Position numbers and translations under genes: made by a program. A DNA stretch of 42,263 bases from Nostoc sp. JL34 (lineage in GTDB: Bacteria; Cyanobacteriota; Cyanobacteriia; Cyanobacteriales; Nostocaceae). Of the stretch, positions 8,774 through 17,110 are shown piece after piece. Every line of letters begins with the position of its first letter. Positions within the stretch are counted from its first letter, which is position 1. The notes under the pieces were generated by a model that saw only the letters and a list, made by a program, of their open reading frames with translations, was not told where the DNA came from and ran no database searches. Location: contig NZ_JABXKQ010000024.1 in NCBI RefSeq assembly GCF_017114945.1, positions 1 to 42,263 of the forward strand, in the 5' to 3' direction.

Positions 8774-9108
8774 TGTGAATGAAATGCTCATTTGTCCGAC
8801 ACGTCAAGAACTTTAGATTTAGATTCACAAAAAACGTAAAACACTATTAAACCAAACTTTACAGAAACTTAGTTGATATGGGTAAAGAATCTAATACCTA
8901 TTTGTTAGGTGTGGTATTGGCTCTTTGGTAGCCGCCGCCTTCATGATTCGCGACGGCGGACTCCCTTAGCGGAAATATTTTTATCCTAGAAGCAAAGCTC
9001 CTCCTGGGCAGAATTATGCATAGAGCCGGGAACCCTACAGATGGCTATTCCCTAACGGGCGTTTCAACGGGATAGAACTCAGATTTTTATTGTTCGAGGA
9101 ACTCTCTC
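8774..9108. other. Spacer with hairpin-forming leader
   Basis: No gene. Two potential stems are visible: AATACC/GGTATT around 8891-8919, and CCGCCG (8932-8937) with CGGCGG (8954-8959). A GC-rich segment with GAGCCGGGAACCC precedes the ribosome binding site GAGGAA of the next gene. I could not match it to a known riboswitch class. Confidence 0.4.
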
Positions 9109-10647
9109 ATGAAACCGGATTACCTGATTGTCGGTAGTGGTTTATCAGCATTAGTCTTTGGCGCTTTGATGGCCAACTCTGGTAAGACTGTGCAAATTCT
9201 CGAAGCCCATGAGCATCCCGGAGGTTTTGGGCATACGTTTACAATGGCTAAAAAGTATACGTTTAACGCTCAATTTCATTATGTCTGGGACTGCGGTGAA
9301 GGGCAAACCGTCAATCGGGTACTCAAAAAATTAGGATTAGAGCGAGAAGTAACTTTTGAACGTTATGACTCGGAAGGCTTTGATCACATGCGAATGCCAG
9401 AAAATGCATTGGATATTCCCTCGGAGCCAGAAGAACTAATCCAGCGATTGTCTAAGATGTTTCCTGCTTATGGCGATCGCATTTGCCAATTCGTCAACGA
9501 AGTGGAAAAGACTGGTACAGGCTTGAAAAGACTCTCTCCACCGATCAAGCCAATTGAACTGCTCAAACATCCAAATGAGGTATTCTCTACTGTCCAGTAT
9601 CTCAACAGCACACTTCAGGATGTCTTTGACAAGTTCCAACTACCCCAAGCTGCTCAAACTTTATTAGCCCTGCAATGGCCTGATTTTTTGCTGCCTCCCA
9701 ATCAACTCTCCTTCTATGCTTGGGTTATATTGTTCCGAGGCTATCAAGCGGGCGCATTTTACCCAACCCACCATTTTGAACATGTGATTAATTCGTTGGT
9801 CAATGTCATCGAATCACATCGGGGACAGGTATTGCTCAACCATGAAGTTACGAATTTTAGAGTCACAGACAGAACGGTTACGGGAGTTCAGGCGATGGAT
9901 CTCACCACCCATCAAACCCATGAATTTACAGGCGACACCGTAATTTGCAATATTGACCCCAAAAAAGCCGCCAAGATGATCGGGGAATCGCAGTTTTCTA
10001 AAAGTGTGCGTCGAAAACTCAACTATGAGTATTCGGCCTCTAACTACATGGCTTATTGCGTCGTCAAAGATATCGACCTCCGAGAATATGGATTTGGCAA
10101 GTGGAATCTCTTTCATACAGGGCATCACGATTTAAATGAAGCATTCGCGCAGATGTACGATCGCAATGACTTTTCTAATCCTAGTTTTGCCATCACAACG
10201 CCCACTTTATTAACTAAAGCGAGTCGGGATTGCCCAGAAGACTGCCAGATTGTGGAATTCCTCACCGTTGCCAATTACAAATACTTCCAGGAATTACGAG
10301 ATAATGACCGCAAAGCTTATAACCAGAAAAAGCAAGAAATCTTAGACTCCATCCTCGATGTTGTGGAAAAAAACTATGTACCGAACTTTAGAAAATACAT
10401 GGTCTTCCATATCACAGGTAGTCCTACTACCAATGAGCGTTTTTGCTGGTGTCCCAATGGAAATTCCTACGGTTCCAGTCTGACACCGCGCAATATGGGT
10501 ATGGGGCGACTGAATCACGAAACCTCACTGAAGCATTTCTATTTCTGCAATGCCTCATCTGGCTATCCGGGCTTTGCTGCTACTTTTTGGACAGGCGCAC
10601 TGCTGTATCAACGGTTATCAGGCGACCAAATAATTACTAATTCGTAA
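9109..10647 (+). CDS. FAD oxidoreductase, phytoene-desaturase/CRTISO type
   Basis: A 512-residue flavoprotein. An N-terminal Rossmann dinucleotide-binding motif (YLIVGSGLSALVFG, residues 5-18) is followed by an acidic strand end and the 'EAHEHPGGFGHTF' loop typical of the carotenoid desaturase/isomerase and retinol-saturase superfamily. The C-terminus ends with the family's second FAD-contact region ('NASSGYPGFAATFWTGALLY'). Such enzymes desaturate, saturate or isomerise polyenes, often at membranes. Which carotenoid or other substrate is used cannot be decided; it is not obviously canonical CrtP, CrtQ or CrtH. GAGGAA seven bases before ATG supports the start. A second FAD enzyme follows after 220 bp. 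Confidence 0.8.
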   Translation: MKPDYLIVGSGLSALVFGALMANSGKTVQILEAHEHPGGFGHTFTMAKKYTFNAQFHYVWDCGEGQTVNRVLKKLGLEREVTFERYDSEGFDHMRMPENALDIPSEPEELIQRLSKMFPAYGDRICQFVNEVEKTGTGLKRLSPPIKPIELLKHPNEVFSTVQYLNSTLQDVFDKFQLPQAAQTLLALQWPDFLLPPNQLSFYAWVILFRGYQAGAFYPTHHFEHVINSLVNVIESHRGQVLLNHEVTNFRVTDRTVTGVQAMDLTTHQTHEFTGDTVICNIDPKKAAKMIGESQFSKSVRRKLNYEYSASNYMAYCVVKDIDLREYGFGKWNLFHTGHHDLNEAFAQMYDRNDFSNPSFAITTPTLLTKASRDCPEDCQIVEFLTVANYKYFQELRDNDRKAYNQKKQEILDSILDVVEKNYVPNFRKYMVFHITGSPTTNERFCWCPNGNSYGSSLTPRNMGMGRLNHETSLKHFYFCNASSGYPGFAATFWTGALLYQRLSGDQIITNS

Positions 10648-10704
10648 TTCGTAATTAAAGAGGGTTCAAGTCCCCACTGAATTGTAACTACGAATTACGA
10701 ATTA
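10633..10704. repeat. AATTCGT/ACGAATT heptamer repeats, inverted
   Basis: ATTCGTAATTCGTAATT at the left and ACTACGAATTACGAATTA at the right are heptamer tandems in opposite orientation that can fold on each other across about 35 bp. The left copy overlaps the last codons of the FAD oxidoreductase. A further copy lies at 10830-10849. Confidence 0.7.
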
Positions 10705-10867
10705 TGTTGACCAACTCTGAGGGTTTAAGTTTCATAGCAACTAACAAGCAGAAAGTTTTGCAACGGGGATTTAGAACCCGCTACAAAACTTAATTACGTT
10801 AGCGCAGCGTTAGCGAGTCTGCGAGCGTCATTACGAATTACGAATTATTTTAATTGAGAGGTAAATC

Positions 10868-12142
10868 ATGAGAATTGCGATCGTTGGGGGGGGAGCCAGT
10901 GGCATGGTAACAGCTTACCTACTCGATAAGCAGGGGCATCATGTCACTGTGTTTGAACGGCAATCTACTTTAGGTGGACATATTCGGACGCTGAACAAGA
11001 ATGTGAAACCGAACCAAGCCGATTGTCAGGAAATTTTGGAAAATGGAGTACTGGAATTTCCGACTGTGTTTCACAACTTCATCGCCCTCATGGAAGAGTT
11101 AGGGGTGGAACTAGAACCTGTAAATATGGGTTCAGCGATGTTTTTCAGAAATGGCAGCCACTTTCTATCGGGAGTCACGATCCAGAACAACTTCACAGGT
11201 ATTCACCGCCTGATTGAATATTTACGCCTCGATACCCTCTATGCCCGTTCTGCTGGATTATGGCTAAGAATACGATTTGCTCACCTGCAAGATTTCTACA
11301 ATCAGCCTTTGTCGCAATACTTGAAACGCGCCTTTACTAGCAATACTTGGCTAAAATTGCTAATCATGTATAGCTATTCGATGCCATTGGAACTGATTGA
11401 TGATTTTCCGGCAGAATTGGCAATGCCTGTCTTACGCAACGATGTCGCAGTCCATTGGCTCAGGGTTAAAGGCGGTGTGTATTCTTACATTGAAAAAATT
11501 CTGGCGCGATTCCAGGGTGAGGTTTTGCTGAATGTAGAGATTGACCGAATTTTCAGAACCTCGGATGCTGTGAAAATTGTGCGAAGGACGGGTGAAATTC
11601 AGCAGTTTGATAAAGTCGTGTTTGCTACGCCACCCGACCAAGTGATGGCGCTGTTAGCAGATCCAACCGATGCCGAAATCAAACGGTTTTCTGCCTGGAA
11701 AGCCAATTATGCGACTACTTTACTGCATACAGATAGTTCCATATACAACCGCTATGGCATTAAACAACCCTCAGAATTTGATTTTTTTCAGGCAAAAAGC
11801 CGATGGGGTTATAACAGTTGCCTGAATCAGATTTGTGGCATCTCATCGCCACCAAATTATTTTCTCTCGTTCCAACTAGAGGAGTTGATTGCTAGCGATC
11901 GCATTATTCACATTCAAAAACATCACACTCCGTTATATACCACCGAATCTTTTCAATATCGAGATGAAGTAATTGCCACTAATGGCGAGAACAACACCTA
12001 CCATGCAGGAGCCTATCTTGGTGATGGCTTGCATGAAGGAGCGATCGCTTCTGCCTTTCGAGTCGCTCAACTAGTTGGGTTAAGCCAAGGCTCGATTGAT
12101 ATCACAAATCGTAAATCGATAGCACAATTTGTACAACATTGA
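10868..12142 (+). CDS. FAD-dependent amine-oxidase-like oxidoreductase
   Basis: A 424-residue flavoprotein starting with the Rossmann fingerprint IAIVGGGASGMVTAYLL and 'VTVFERQSTLGGH', typical of the flavin amine oxidase/protoporphyrinogen oxidase superfamily (predicted NAD/FAD-binding proteins related to COG2907). The closing FAD motif is at about 390-415 ('YHAGAYLGDGLHEGAIASAF'). The substrate is unknown. Members of this group often sit with fatty-acid or sterol-type modification genes; no such gene is seen here. The start has GAGAGGTAAATCATG. HdeD follows after 39 bp, so these two are probably co-transcribed; the preceding FAD gene may be in the same transcript despite the repeat-bearing gap. 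Confidence 0.8.
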   Translation: MRIAIVGGGASGMVTAYLLDKQGHHVTVFERQSTLGGHIRTLNKNVKPNQADCQEILENGVLEFPTVFHNFIALMEELGVELEPVNMGSAMFFRNGSHFLSGVTIQNNFTGIHRLIEYLRLDTLYARSAGLWLRIRFAHLQDFYNQPLSQYLKRAFTSNTWLKLLIMYSYSMPLELIDDFPAELAMPVLRNDVAVHWLRVKGGVYSYIEKILARFQGEVLLNVEIDRIFRTSDAVKIVRRTGEIQQFDKVVFATPPDQVMALLADPTDAEIKRFSAWKANYATTLLHTDSSIYNRYGIKQPSEFDFFQAKSRWGYNSCLNQICGISSPPNYFLSFQLEELIASDRIIHIQKHHTPLYTTESFQYRDEVIATNGENNTYHAGAYLGDGLHEGAIASAFRVAQLVGLSQGSIDITNRKSIAQFVQH

Positions 12143-12181
12143 TCCATCAAATTTTTTATATAAATTTAAAAGGAGATCAGC

Positions 12182-12736
12182 ATGAGAGTTATTGAGCCGG
12201 AAACTGATGAGCAAGTTGTTAGTTCTAGATGGACAACCGCGATCGCTATTCTCATGATCGTGTTGGGCATCATTGCGATTGCATTTCCTTTCTTTGCCAG
12301 CGTTGCTTCAACCTTACTGTTTGGCTGGATATTCATCTTTGCTGGAATTACTCAAATTGTTTATGCCTTTCAATCAAAAGGTGCAGGTAAAGTTGTCGGG
12401 AAGCTGATTCTAGGTCTTTTGTATCTCTTATCTGGAATTCTCGTGGTGGTAAATCCGTTTGAAGGGGTGCTTGCCCTGACATTGGTGTTGGGTATTACCA
12501 TTTTTGTGCAAGGCATCATTCAAGTAGCGATCGCATTTCAAATGCGTCGGATTTCATCTAACTGGGGATTAATGCTTGTAAGCGGAATCATCGGCATTAT
12601 TTTTGGTATTTTCATTTGGTCTAACTTTCCATTTAACGCAGTTTGGCTGATTGGCACTTTTATTGGAATCAATCTTTTGTTCGATGGAGTTTGGATGCTG
12701 ACTCTGCATTCTGGACAGCGCCGCGCTTTACAGTAG
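12182..12736 (+). CDS. HdeD family membrane protein (DUF308)
   Basis: A 184-residue integral membrane protein with six predicted hydrophobic helices in three hairpin pairs (about 19-39, 43-62, 73-92, 96-116, 129-147, 150-170). Glycine-rich 'GIIAIAFPFFASV', 'GWIFIFAGITQIVYAF' and 'LLYLLSGILVVVNPFEG' repeats are characteristic of DUF308/HdeD. HdeD of E. coli contributes to acid resistance at high cell density; in cyanobacteria the role is unknown. A strong AAGGAG site precedes ATG. It is 39 bp downstream of the FAD oxidoreductase and ends 43 bp before a TIR element. Confidence 0.85.
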   Translation: MRVIEPETDEQVVSSRWTTAIAILMIVLGIIAIAFPFFASVASTLLFGWIFIFAGITQIVYAFQSKGAGKVVGKLILGLLYLLSGILVVVNPFEGVLALTLVLGITIFVQGIIQVAIAFQMRRISSNWGLMLVSGIIGIIFGIFIWSNFPFNAVWLIGTFIGINLLFDGVWMLTLHSGQRRALQ

Positions 12737-12779
12737 AAAAGCAGATGCTAGACAAAATCATTCTGTCGATAGCTGTCTA

Positions 12780-12947
12780 AGAGGTTGTTTGAAAAGTCTA
12801 ATTTATTACTTGCCTCAGCGATTGGAAATTGCAGCTACACAGGCAAAACCTGCCTCTACAGGTTACAAACTCTTGATTTTGTATTAGTCCACGGAGGTGG
12901 ACTTTGTTTGTGTAGTAGCGATTTCCAATCGCCAATACTTTTCAAAC
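12780..12947. repeat. TIR element, copy 3 (different interior)
   Basis: The left end AGAGGTTGTTTGAAAAGT plus the next 13 bases is identical to copy 4 at 17111. The right end is ATACTTTTCAAAC and then diverges. The interior is unrelated to copies 1 and 2 and carries a GCGATTGGAAAT / GCGATTTCCAATCGCC pair of inverted arms. Non-coding; 43 bp after hdeD, where it could act as a terminator. Confidence 0.75.
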
Positions 12948-13097
12948 TTAATTTAAAAGTCATTTATCCCTTTCTAAATGCTCTCAGCTTGCTCATATTA
13001 ATTTTTAGGGGAATTTCTATGTGGCTTCATCTACAACATACTTATAAAAAACAATCTATTTAGGCTGTAGCTCAAGATATTACTGTATGAAAGAACC

Positions 13098-13268
13098 AAG
13101 GGCATTGTCCGATAGCTACCACCAATCCCTACCCAACGTGATATTCAAGGGCATTGTGACTCGGCCGCTCATTGCTAACATAGCCAAGATTATTTGGTTC
13201 AACTGCCGCATTGTTGTAGCGTTTATCTGCGGTAGCAGGCATTGTAAGAGTGATAGGATGTCGGACAT
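13098..13268 (-). pseudogene. Transposase N-terminal relic
   Basis: Read on -, MSDILSLLQCLLPQINATTM, then a 'RQLNQIILAMLAMSGRVTM' segment, ends at a TAG at 13116. One base out of frame, the DNA goes on to encode ISRWVGIGGSYRT. Together these match the N-terminal 'GRVTMLGISRW..GGSYRT' region that I recall from cyanobacterial IS701/IS4-type transposases. The rest of the gene is missing, and the word ACAATGCCCTTG occurs twice near the break (about 13098 and 13145), consistent with a slip or deletion. It is dead and not expected to make a product. Confidence 0.65.
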
Positions 13269-13457
13269 GGGCGAATTGTAGTTTTTAAGTTGTCGTTTGG
13301 GAAGACAACAACTCTACTACTGAGCGCCCTCTCTTTTCATACTCTTGTTTTGGTGAAGGTATTGTTATAACCCCCGACTTAATTCCAAGGTTTTTAATGC
13401 TGAAAAATGAATTTGTAATTTTTATTTTATTGGAATGCTGCTAATGAGGTTTAACTT

Positions 13458-13691
13458 CTAAATACAGCCGCAATCGTCTTCCCACGATTCGTGATTCAGT
13501 AGGTCGATAATTCTATCTCTGAGTAGAAATTCATTTTTTTCTAACTCCAGTTCAAAATTAACCCATTCACGATGAGGAATATATTTACAGAGGGTATAAA
13601 TTGGGTGCTGACGGTTAAGAAGTCCCTTTTTAACAAGTTGAAGTGCTTCTTCCTTGATAACCTCGATGTCGTATTTAACGGTAGTGTTCAT
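13458..13691 (-). CDS. DUF4327-like small protein
   Basis: A 77-residue soluble protein. 'VKYDIEVIKEEALQLVKKG', 'RQHPIYTLCKYIPHREW' and 'FLLRDRIIDLL' follow the pattern I know from the cyanobacteria-restricted DUF4327 family. Function is unknown. The chosen ATG at 13691 has AAAGGA seven bases upstream; a longer frame from a TTG at 13712 would overlap that ribosome binding site and is less likely. The C-terminus ends with an unusual 'DDCGCI' cysteine pair. It is monocistronic and divergent from the PLP-enzyme gene at 13996. Confidence 0.7.
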   Translation of the reverse strand: MNTTVKYDIEVIKEEALQLVKKGLLNRQHPIYTLCKYIPHREWVNFELELEKNEFLLRDRIIDLLNHESWEDDCGCI

Positions 13692-13995
13692 AGGTCGTTC
13701 CTTTGTTTTCAATCAAGGAATTAAGCATCAAAACAATAGTTGCTTTGACTCTCCCTTAAACTTATCAAATAAAATTGGCGAGAATTGTGAAGAATCAAGA
13801 CATTAATCCTTGCTGAAAGTTAGATATGTCAGTAAGATACTCTTTGGGCCCCAAGTATACCCCCTCTAGATAGATTCTTACAGAGTAAGAAGGCTGGCAC
13901 AACAAGCTGTAAACTCCAAAAGAGGATGTAGATGCTCTCTAGGCGACTTGCCAAAAGGTAGGCTAGGGTAAAGAACATTCTCTAGAGGACTCATT
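13692..13995. other. Divergent intergenic region
   Basis: A 304-bp spacer between the DUF4327-like gene (-) and the PLP enzyme (+). No repeat element or known operator was recognised. A GAGGA site precedes the PLP-enzyme ATG by six bases. Confidence 0.5.
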
Positions 13996-15228
13996 ATGCT
14001 CCTGAATCTTGATAAAGTTCGCCAATATTTTCCTGCTCTAGCGAGCGAATGGACTTTCTTTGATAATGCTGGCGGGTCACAAACCCTGAAGAAAGTAGTA
14101 GATAGAATTAGCGAATTTCTCCTAAGTTCTGATGTCCAGTTGGGAGCTTCTTACGCGGTTTCTCAACTTGCAGGAGAAAGATTGGCTCTAGCAACTAGAG
14201 GAATGACTACTTTCATTAATGCCAATTCTTCTAAAGAAGTGGTCATGGGCCCATCTACTACAATGATGTTGAAAGTTCTCTCAATTTGTCTAGGTCAAAC
14301 CTTCATACCTGGTGATGAAATTATTGTTACTAATTGTGACCACGAGGCCAATATTGGTGCTTGGGTTGCTCTTGAAAAACAAGGAATAAAGGTTAAAGTA
14401 TGGCAAATTCGTTCAGATACCTGGGAACTTAATTTAGCAGATTTAGAACCATTGATGAGTCAGCGTACCAAACTAGTAGCCTTGACTCATGCTTCTAATG
14501 TTCTGGGAACTATCAACCCGATCAAAGAAATTGCTGCATTTGTACACGATCGCAACGCGATGATTTGTGTGGATGGTGTAGCTTATGCACCCCACAGATT
14601 AGTTGATGTTCAAGATTTGGATGTTGATTTCTATGCTTTGAGTTGTTATAAAGTTTATGGGCCACATCATGCCTTACTTTATGGTAAAGAAGAACATTTA
14701 TTAAGATTGCCTGGTCTTAATCATTATTTTATTGAACAGACAGATATACCTTATAAATTTCAGTTAGGGAATGTCAATTTTGAATTAAGTTATGGAATGT
14801 TAGGTTTATGTGATTATTTAAGTGAATTAGCACAACTGCACTACGGCAATGAAGCTGCACCTGATTTGAGAAATCAAATGGTGCAAGCGTTTGATTTAAT
14901 TAGCATACATGAAGAAAAAATTAGCGATCGCCTCCTAAATTACCTCAACAATAAGTCTAATGTGCGAGTGATTGGTCAATCCAAGGCTGATCGTCAATCC
15001 CGTGTGCCAACTATATCTTTTGTAGTAGATGGAATGAATAGCTCAATTATTCCGGCAAAAATTGACCAACATTATATTGGGATTCGCTATGGGGACTTTT
15101 ATGCTAAACGGCTCATTGAATACCTGGGGTTAGCATCGCAAGGTGGAATAGTCCGGGTGAGTATGGTACATTACAACACCTTTGAGGAAGTTAACAACTT
15201 GATTGAGGCTTTTGAGCAGGTATTTTAA
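13996..15228 (+). CDS. Cysteine-desulfurase-like PLP enzyme (class V)
   Basis: A 410-residue fold-type I aminotransferase of class V, resembling the 'cysteine desulfurase-like protein' branch of the SufS/CsdA family. The PLP-binding lysine is Lys219 in ALSCYKVYGPHH. Upstream are the 'TNCDHEANIGAW' and 'ALTHASNVLGTINP' substrate/cofactor motifs and 'CVDGVAYAPH' with the PLP-contacting Asp and His. At the place where true SufS/NifS enzymes carry the catalytic Cys, the sequence reads GIRYGDFYA with no Cys, so sulfur transfer to a cysteine persulfide is doubtful. A different elimination or transamination reaction on an amino acid is possible. No isc/suf partner is adjacent. GAGGACTCATT precedes ATG. 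Confidence 0.8.
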   Translation: MLLNLDKVRQYFPALASEWTFFDNAGGSQTLKKVVDRISEFLLSSDVQLGASYAVSQLAGERLALATRGMTTFINANSSKEVVMGPSTTMMLKVLSICLGQTFIPGDEIIVTNCDHEANIGAWVALEKQGIKVKVWQIRSDTWELNLADLEPLMSQRTKLVALTHASNVLGTINPIKEIAAFVHDRNAMICVDGVAYAPHRLVDVQDLDVDFYALSCYKVYGPHHALLYGKEEHLLRLPGLNHYFIEQTDIPYKFQLGNVNFELSYGMLGLCDYLSELAQLHYGNEAAPDLRNQMVQAFDLISIHEEKISDRLLNYLNNKSNVRVIGQSKADRQSRVPTISFVVDGMNSSIIPAKIDQHYIGIRYGDFYAKRLIEYLGLASQGGIVRVSMVHYNTFEEVNNLIEAFEQVF

Positions 15229-15229
15229 G

Positions 15230-15346
15230 ATTGGGCATTGGGCATTGAAAAGAGGCAGAGGGGCGGGGTGCAGGGGGCGGGAAAAACTTTCTCCCTTCCT
15301 CCCTGCTCCCTTCCTCCCTGCTCCCTTGCTTCTTCCCTAGTCCCCA
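15230..15346. repeat. Heptamer tracts between convergent genes
   Basis: TTGGGCATTGGGCATTG (15232-15248) and then CTCCCTTCCTCCCTGCTCCC type tandem words (15290-15335) fill the gap between the PLP-enzyme stop and the moeA stop. The same GGGCATT heptamer recurs at 31318-31338. Confidence 0.65.
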
Positions 15347-16612
15347 TTACTCATTCACAAGCTGCAAAACTTGTACTTGTTCTTGTGGCGAAATTAATGT
15401 TTTACCCATCGGGAGAACAGCTAAAGCATTGGTTTGAGCTAAATTAATTAAATTTCCAGAACTGTGACTCCCACCAGCTTTGTGAAATTCGTAAATCCCA
15501 TCAATTAAATGCAATTTACCCCAAAGGTAAGTTTCACGCTTACCATCCGATCGCAATTCATCATGCGATCGCACTTTCAAAAATACTGGTTCCCAACCTT
15601 CAGTAATTCCCGAAAGTTTCTTGATTGCTGGTAGTACAAACCGCCAAAATGTCACCAGCACCGCCGCAGGGTTTCCTGGTAAACCAAAATAAAGTGGGGA
15701 GTTTGTAGAGACGCGATTAATCGCGTCTCTACTGGGGAAAGTGGCGACGGTGAGGGGTTTTCCTGGCCTCATTTCCACAGCCCGAATGTGAATTTTGGCT
15801 CTTAGCGATTCGAGAATTTTGTCAACATAGTCATAATCTCCCACTGAGACACCACCAGAAGAGAGAATTATATCAGCGATCGCAATCGCATGGGTAATGA
15901 CTTTCTCTAGAGCAGCTGGATCGTCTTTCACAATACCTAAAATTAATGGTTCTGCCCCACTCTCTTTTACCAAAGCTGCGATCGCATACTGATTAGAATC
16001 CACAATTTGCCCTGCTTGCAGCGGTTGATCAACTGTCACCAGCTCATCACCAGTGGAAAAAATTGCCACCCGTGGACGGCGGTAGACACTTAATTGCGGA
16101 CATTGTGCTGCTGCCAACACGGCAATTTCTGGGGAATTTAACTTAATTCCTGCTGGTAGTAGTTGTGTTCCAGCTTGATAAAAAGATGCTTTGTGTCTGA
16201 CAAATTCTTGCGGTTTTGGGGTATCCAGGATAAATACGCGGTTTTCCTGCCGACGTGTCTTCTCTTGCATAACTACAGTATCCGCACCTGCTGGGATCAC
16301 CGCACCTGTGAAAATCCGCGCGGCTTGCCCTGGTTGAATCGTAGACTTGGACTGATATCCAGCCGGAATATCTTCAATAATCTCCAAAATGACCGGTTGT
16401 TCTGCGCTAGAGTGCTGTACATCTTCGTAGCGAACTGCATAGCCATCCATTGCCGAATTATCCCAATGGGGAAAATCTAGTGGACTAGTGACAGGTGTTG
16501 CCAAAATGCGACTATCTGCTGTCAATAAATCTACAACTTCTGTATCCCGTCGCTCATCCAACGGTTGTACTAAATTTAAAATAATTGCTTCTGCATCGCT
16601 GACTGATAACAT
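15347..16612 (-). CDS. moeA: MoeA, molybdopterin molybdenumtransferase
   Basis: A 421-residue enzyme that inserts molybdenum into adenylylated molybdopterin, the last step of Moco synthesis. It shows 'WDNSAMDGYAVR', 'PAGADTVVMQE', 'IFSTGDELV', 'ILSSGGVSVGDYD', 'MRPGKPL' and 'GLPGNPAAVLVTFWRF', covering the MoeA N-terminal, MoCF-like and C-terminal domains. GGAGG eight bases before ATG supports the start. An odd insert of about 13 residues (PSRDAINRVSTNSP, about 292-305) between 'TVAT' and 'YFGLPGNP' is encoded by a perfect 28-bp palindromic repeat at 15705-15732. The insert is in frame, so the protein is probably still made. No other Moco gene is adjacent. Confidence 0.95.
   Translation of the reverse strand: MLSVSDAEAIILNLVQPLDERRDTEVVDLLTADSRILATPVTSPLDFPHWDNSAMDGYAVRYEDVQHSSAEQPVILEIIEDIPAGYQSKSTIQPGQAARIFTGAVIPAGADTVVMQEKTRRQENRVFILDTPKPQEFVRHKASFYQAGTQLLPAGIKLNSPEIAVLAAAQCPQLSVYRRPRVAIFSTGDELVTVDQPLQAGQIVDSNQYAIAALVKESGAEPLILGIVKDDPAALEKVITHAIAIADIILSSGGVSVGDYDYVDKILESLRAKIHIRAVEMRPGKPLTVATFPSRDAINRVSTNSPLYFGLPGNPAAVLVTFWRFVLPAIKKLSGITEGWEPVFLKVRSHDELRSDGKRETYLWGKLHLIDGIYEFHKAGGSHSSGNLINLAQTNALAVLPMGKTLISPQEQVQVLQLVNE
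15705..15732. repeat. 28-bp perfect palindrome inside moeA
   Basis: GTAGAGACGCGATT followed by its exact reverse complement. The core GACGCGATTAATCGCGTC is shared with two tandem copies at 19187-19250. It is read in frame as SRDAINRVST in MoeA. Confidence 0.9.
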
Positions 16613-16777
16613 AGCAATCGCCTCCGACTTTTATTCTTTATCCCTGTAAAATAACACTGAGGACTCAATCAACAGAGCATTTTGTTCTAATGATTCTGAT
16701 TTTTTGAAAGCTGCTTAATTTTATTGCTTGATTTTGGAGGTTGTTTTTTGTCTTCTCTATACCCCTAAACGCTTACG

Positions 16778-17098
16778 TTAAGAGTAATTTGGCTCATCTC
16801 TACCAATACCTAATTCTCTTAGCTTTACTTTGATACTTGCCCAGTCTTGACCACAGGAGTAGTATTTTTTCTCTAGTAAGTTTACCAAATAGTATCCTAC
16901 CTTCCCGCCATTAATCCGAAATAATTCAATAACAACTTTCTTTTTAGTTGTACCGAACATGAATTCTATATCACTCTCATTTGGTAGATTCAGTGGGTTA
17001 TAAAAGATTTTACCTTTAAGAAAATGCCAATAAGATTTTTCTGGGGTAATTTTACGTTCGATAATTCTGTATTTAATAGGATGAATTATTTTTTCCAT
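16778..17098 (-). CDS. Hypothetical protein, 106 residues
   Basis: A basic soluble protein (starting MEKIIHPIKYRIIERKITPE) with alternating strands and a single Cys-containing C-terminal part ('YYSCGQDWASIKVKLRELGI'). The periodic hydrophobic pattern and the convincing 'FLKGKIFYNPLNLPNESDIEFMFG' region (residues 26-49) suggest a real folded domain, but I do not recognise the family. There is no signal peptide and no membrane helix. The start codon lies 12 bp downstream (on -) of a TIR element, so the element occupies its promoter or leader. moeA follows 165 bp downstream on the same strand. Confidence 0.55.
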   Translation of the reverse strand: MEKIIHPIKYRIIERKITPEKSYWHFLKGKIFYNPLNLPNESDIEFMFGTTKKKVVIELFRINGGKVGYYLVNLLEKKYYSCGQDWASIKVKLRELGIGRDEPNYS

Positions 17099-17110
17099 AG
17101 AAACTTCTTA

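Larger units (their letters stand above)
12737..13457. other. Spacer with repeat element and transposase relic
   Basis: No intact gene. It holds TIR element copy 3 (12780-12947), a decayed transposase fragment on - (13098-13268) and, at about 13292-13312, a small GTTGTC/GACAAC stem. Short frames on + across this stretch show no family resemblance. Confidence 0.6.

Noticed and set aside
10660..10685. GGGTTCAAGTCCCCACT, resembling a tRNA T-arm
   Set aside because: No acceptor stem, anticodon arm or CCA-side partner is found; it lies within a dispersed intergenic repeat.
12785..13063. 92-codon + strand frame after hdeD
   Set aside because: It starts inside TIR element copy 3 and shows no family; the coding appearance is from the repeat.
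13087..13281. 64-codon + strand frame
   Set aside because: The opposite strand reads as a transposase relic, which explains the openness.
15238..15447. 69-codon + strand frame
   Set aside because: It is made of heptamer repeats (LPPCSLPPCSL) and overlaps the 3' end of moeA.
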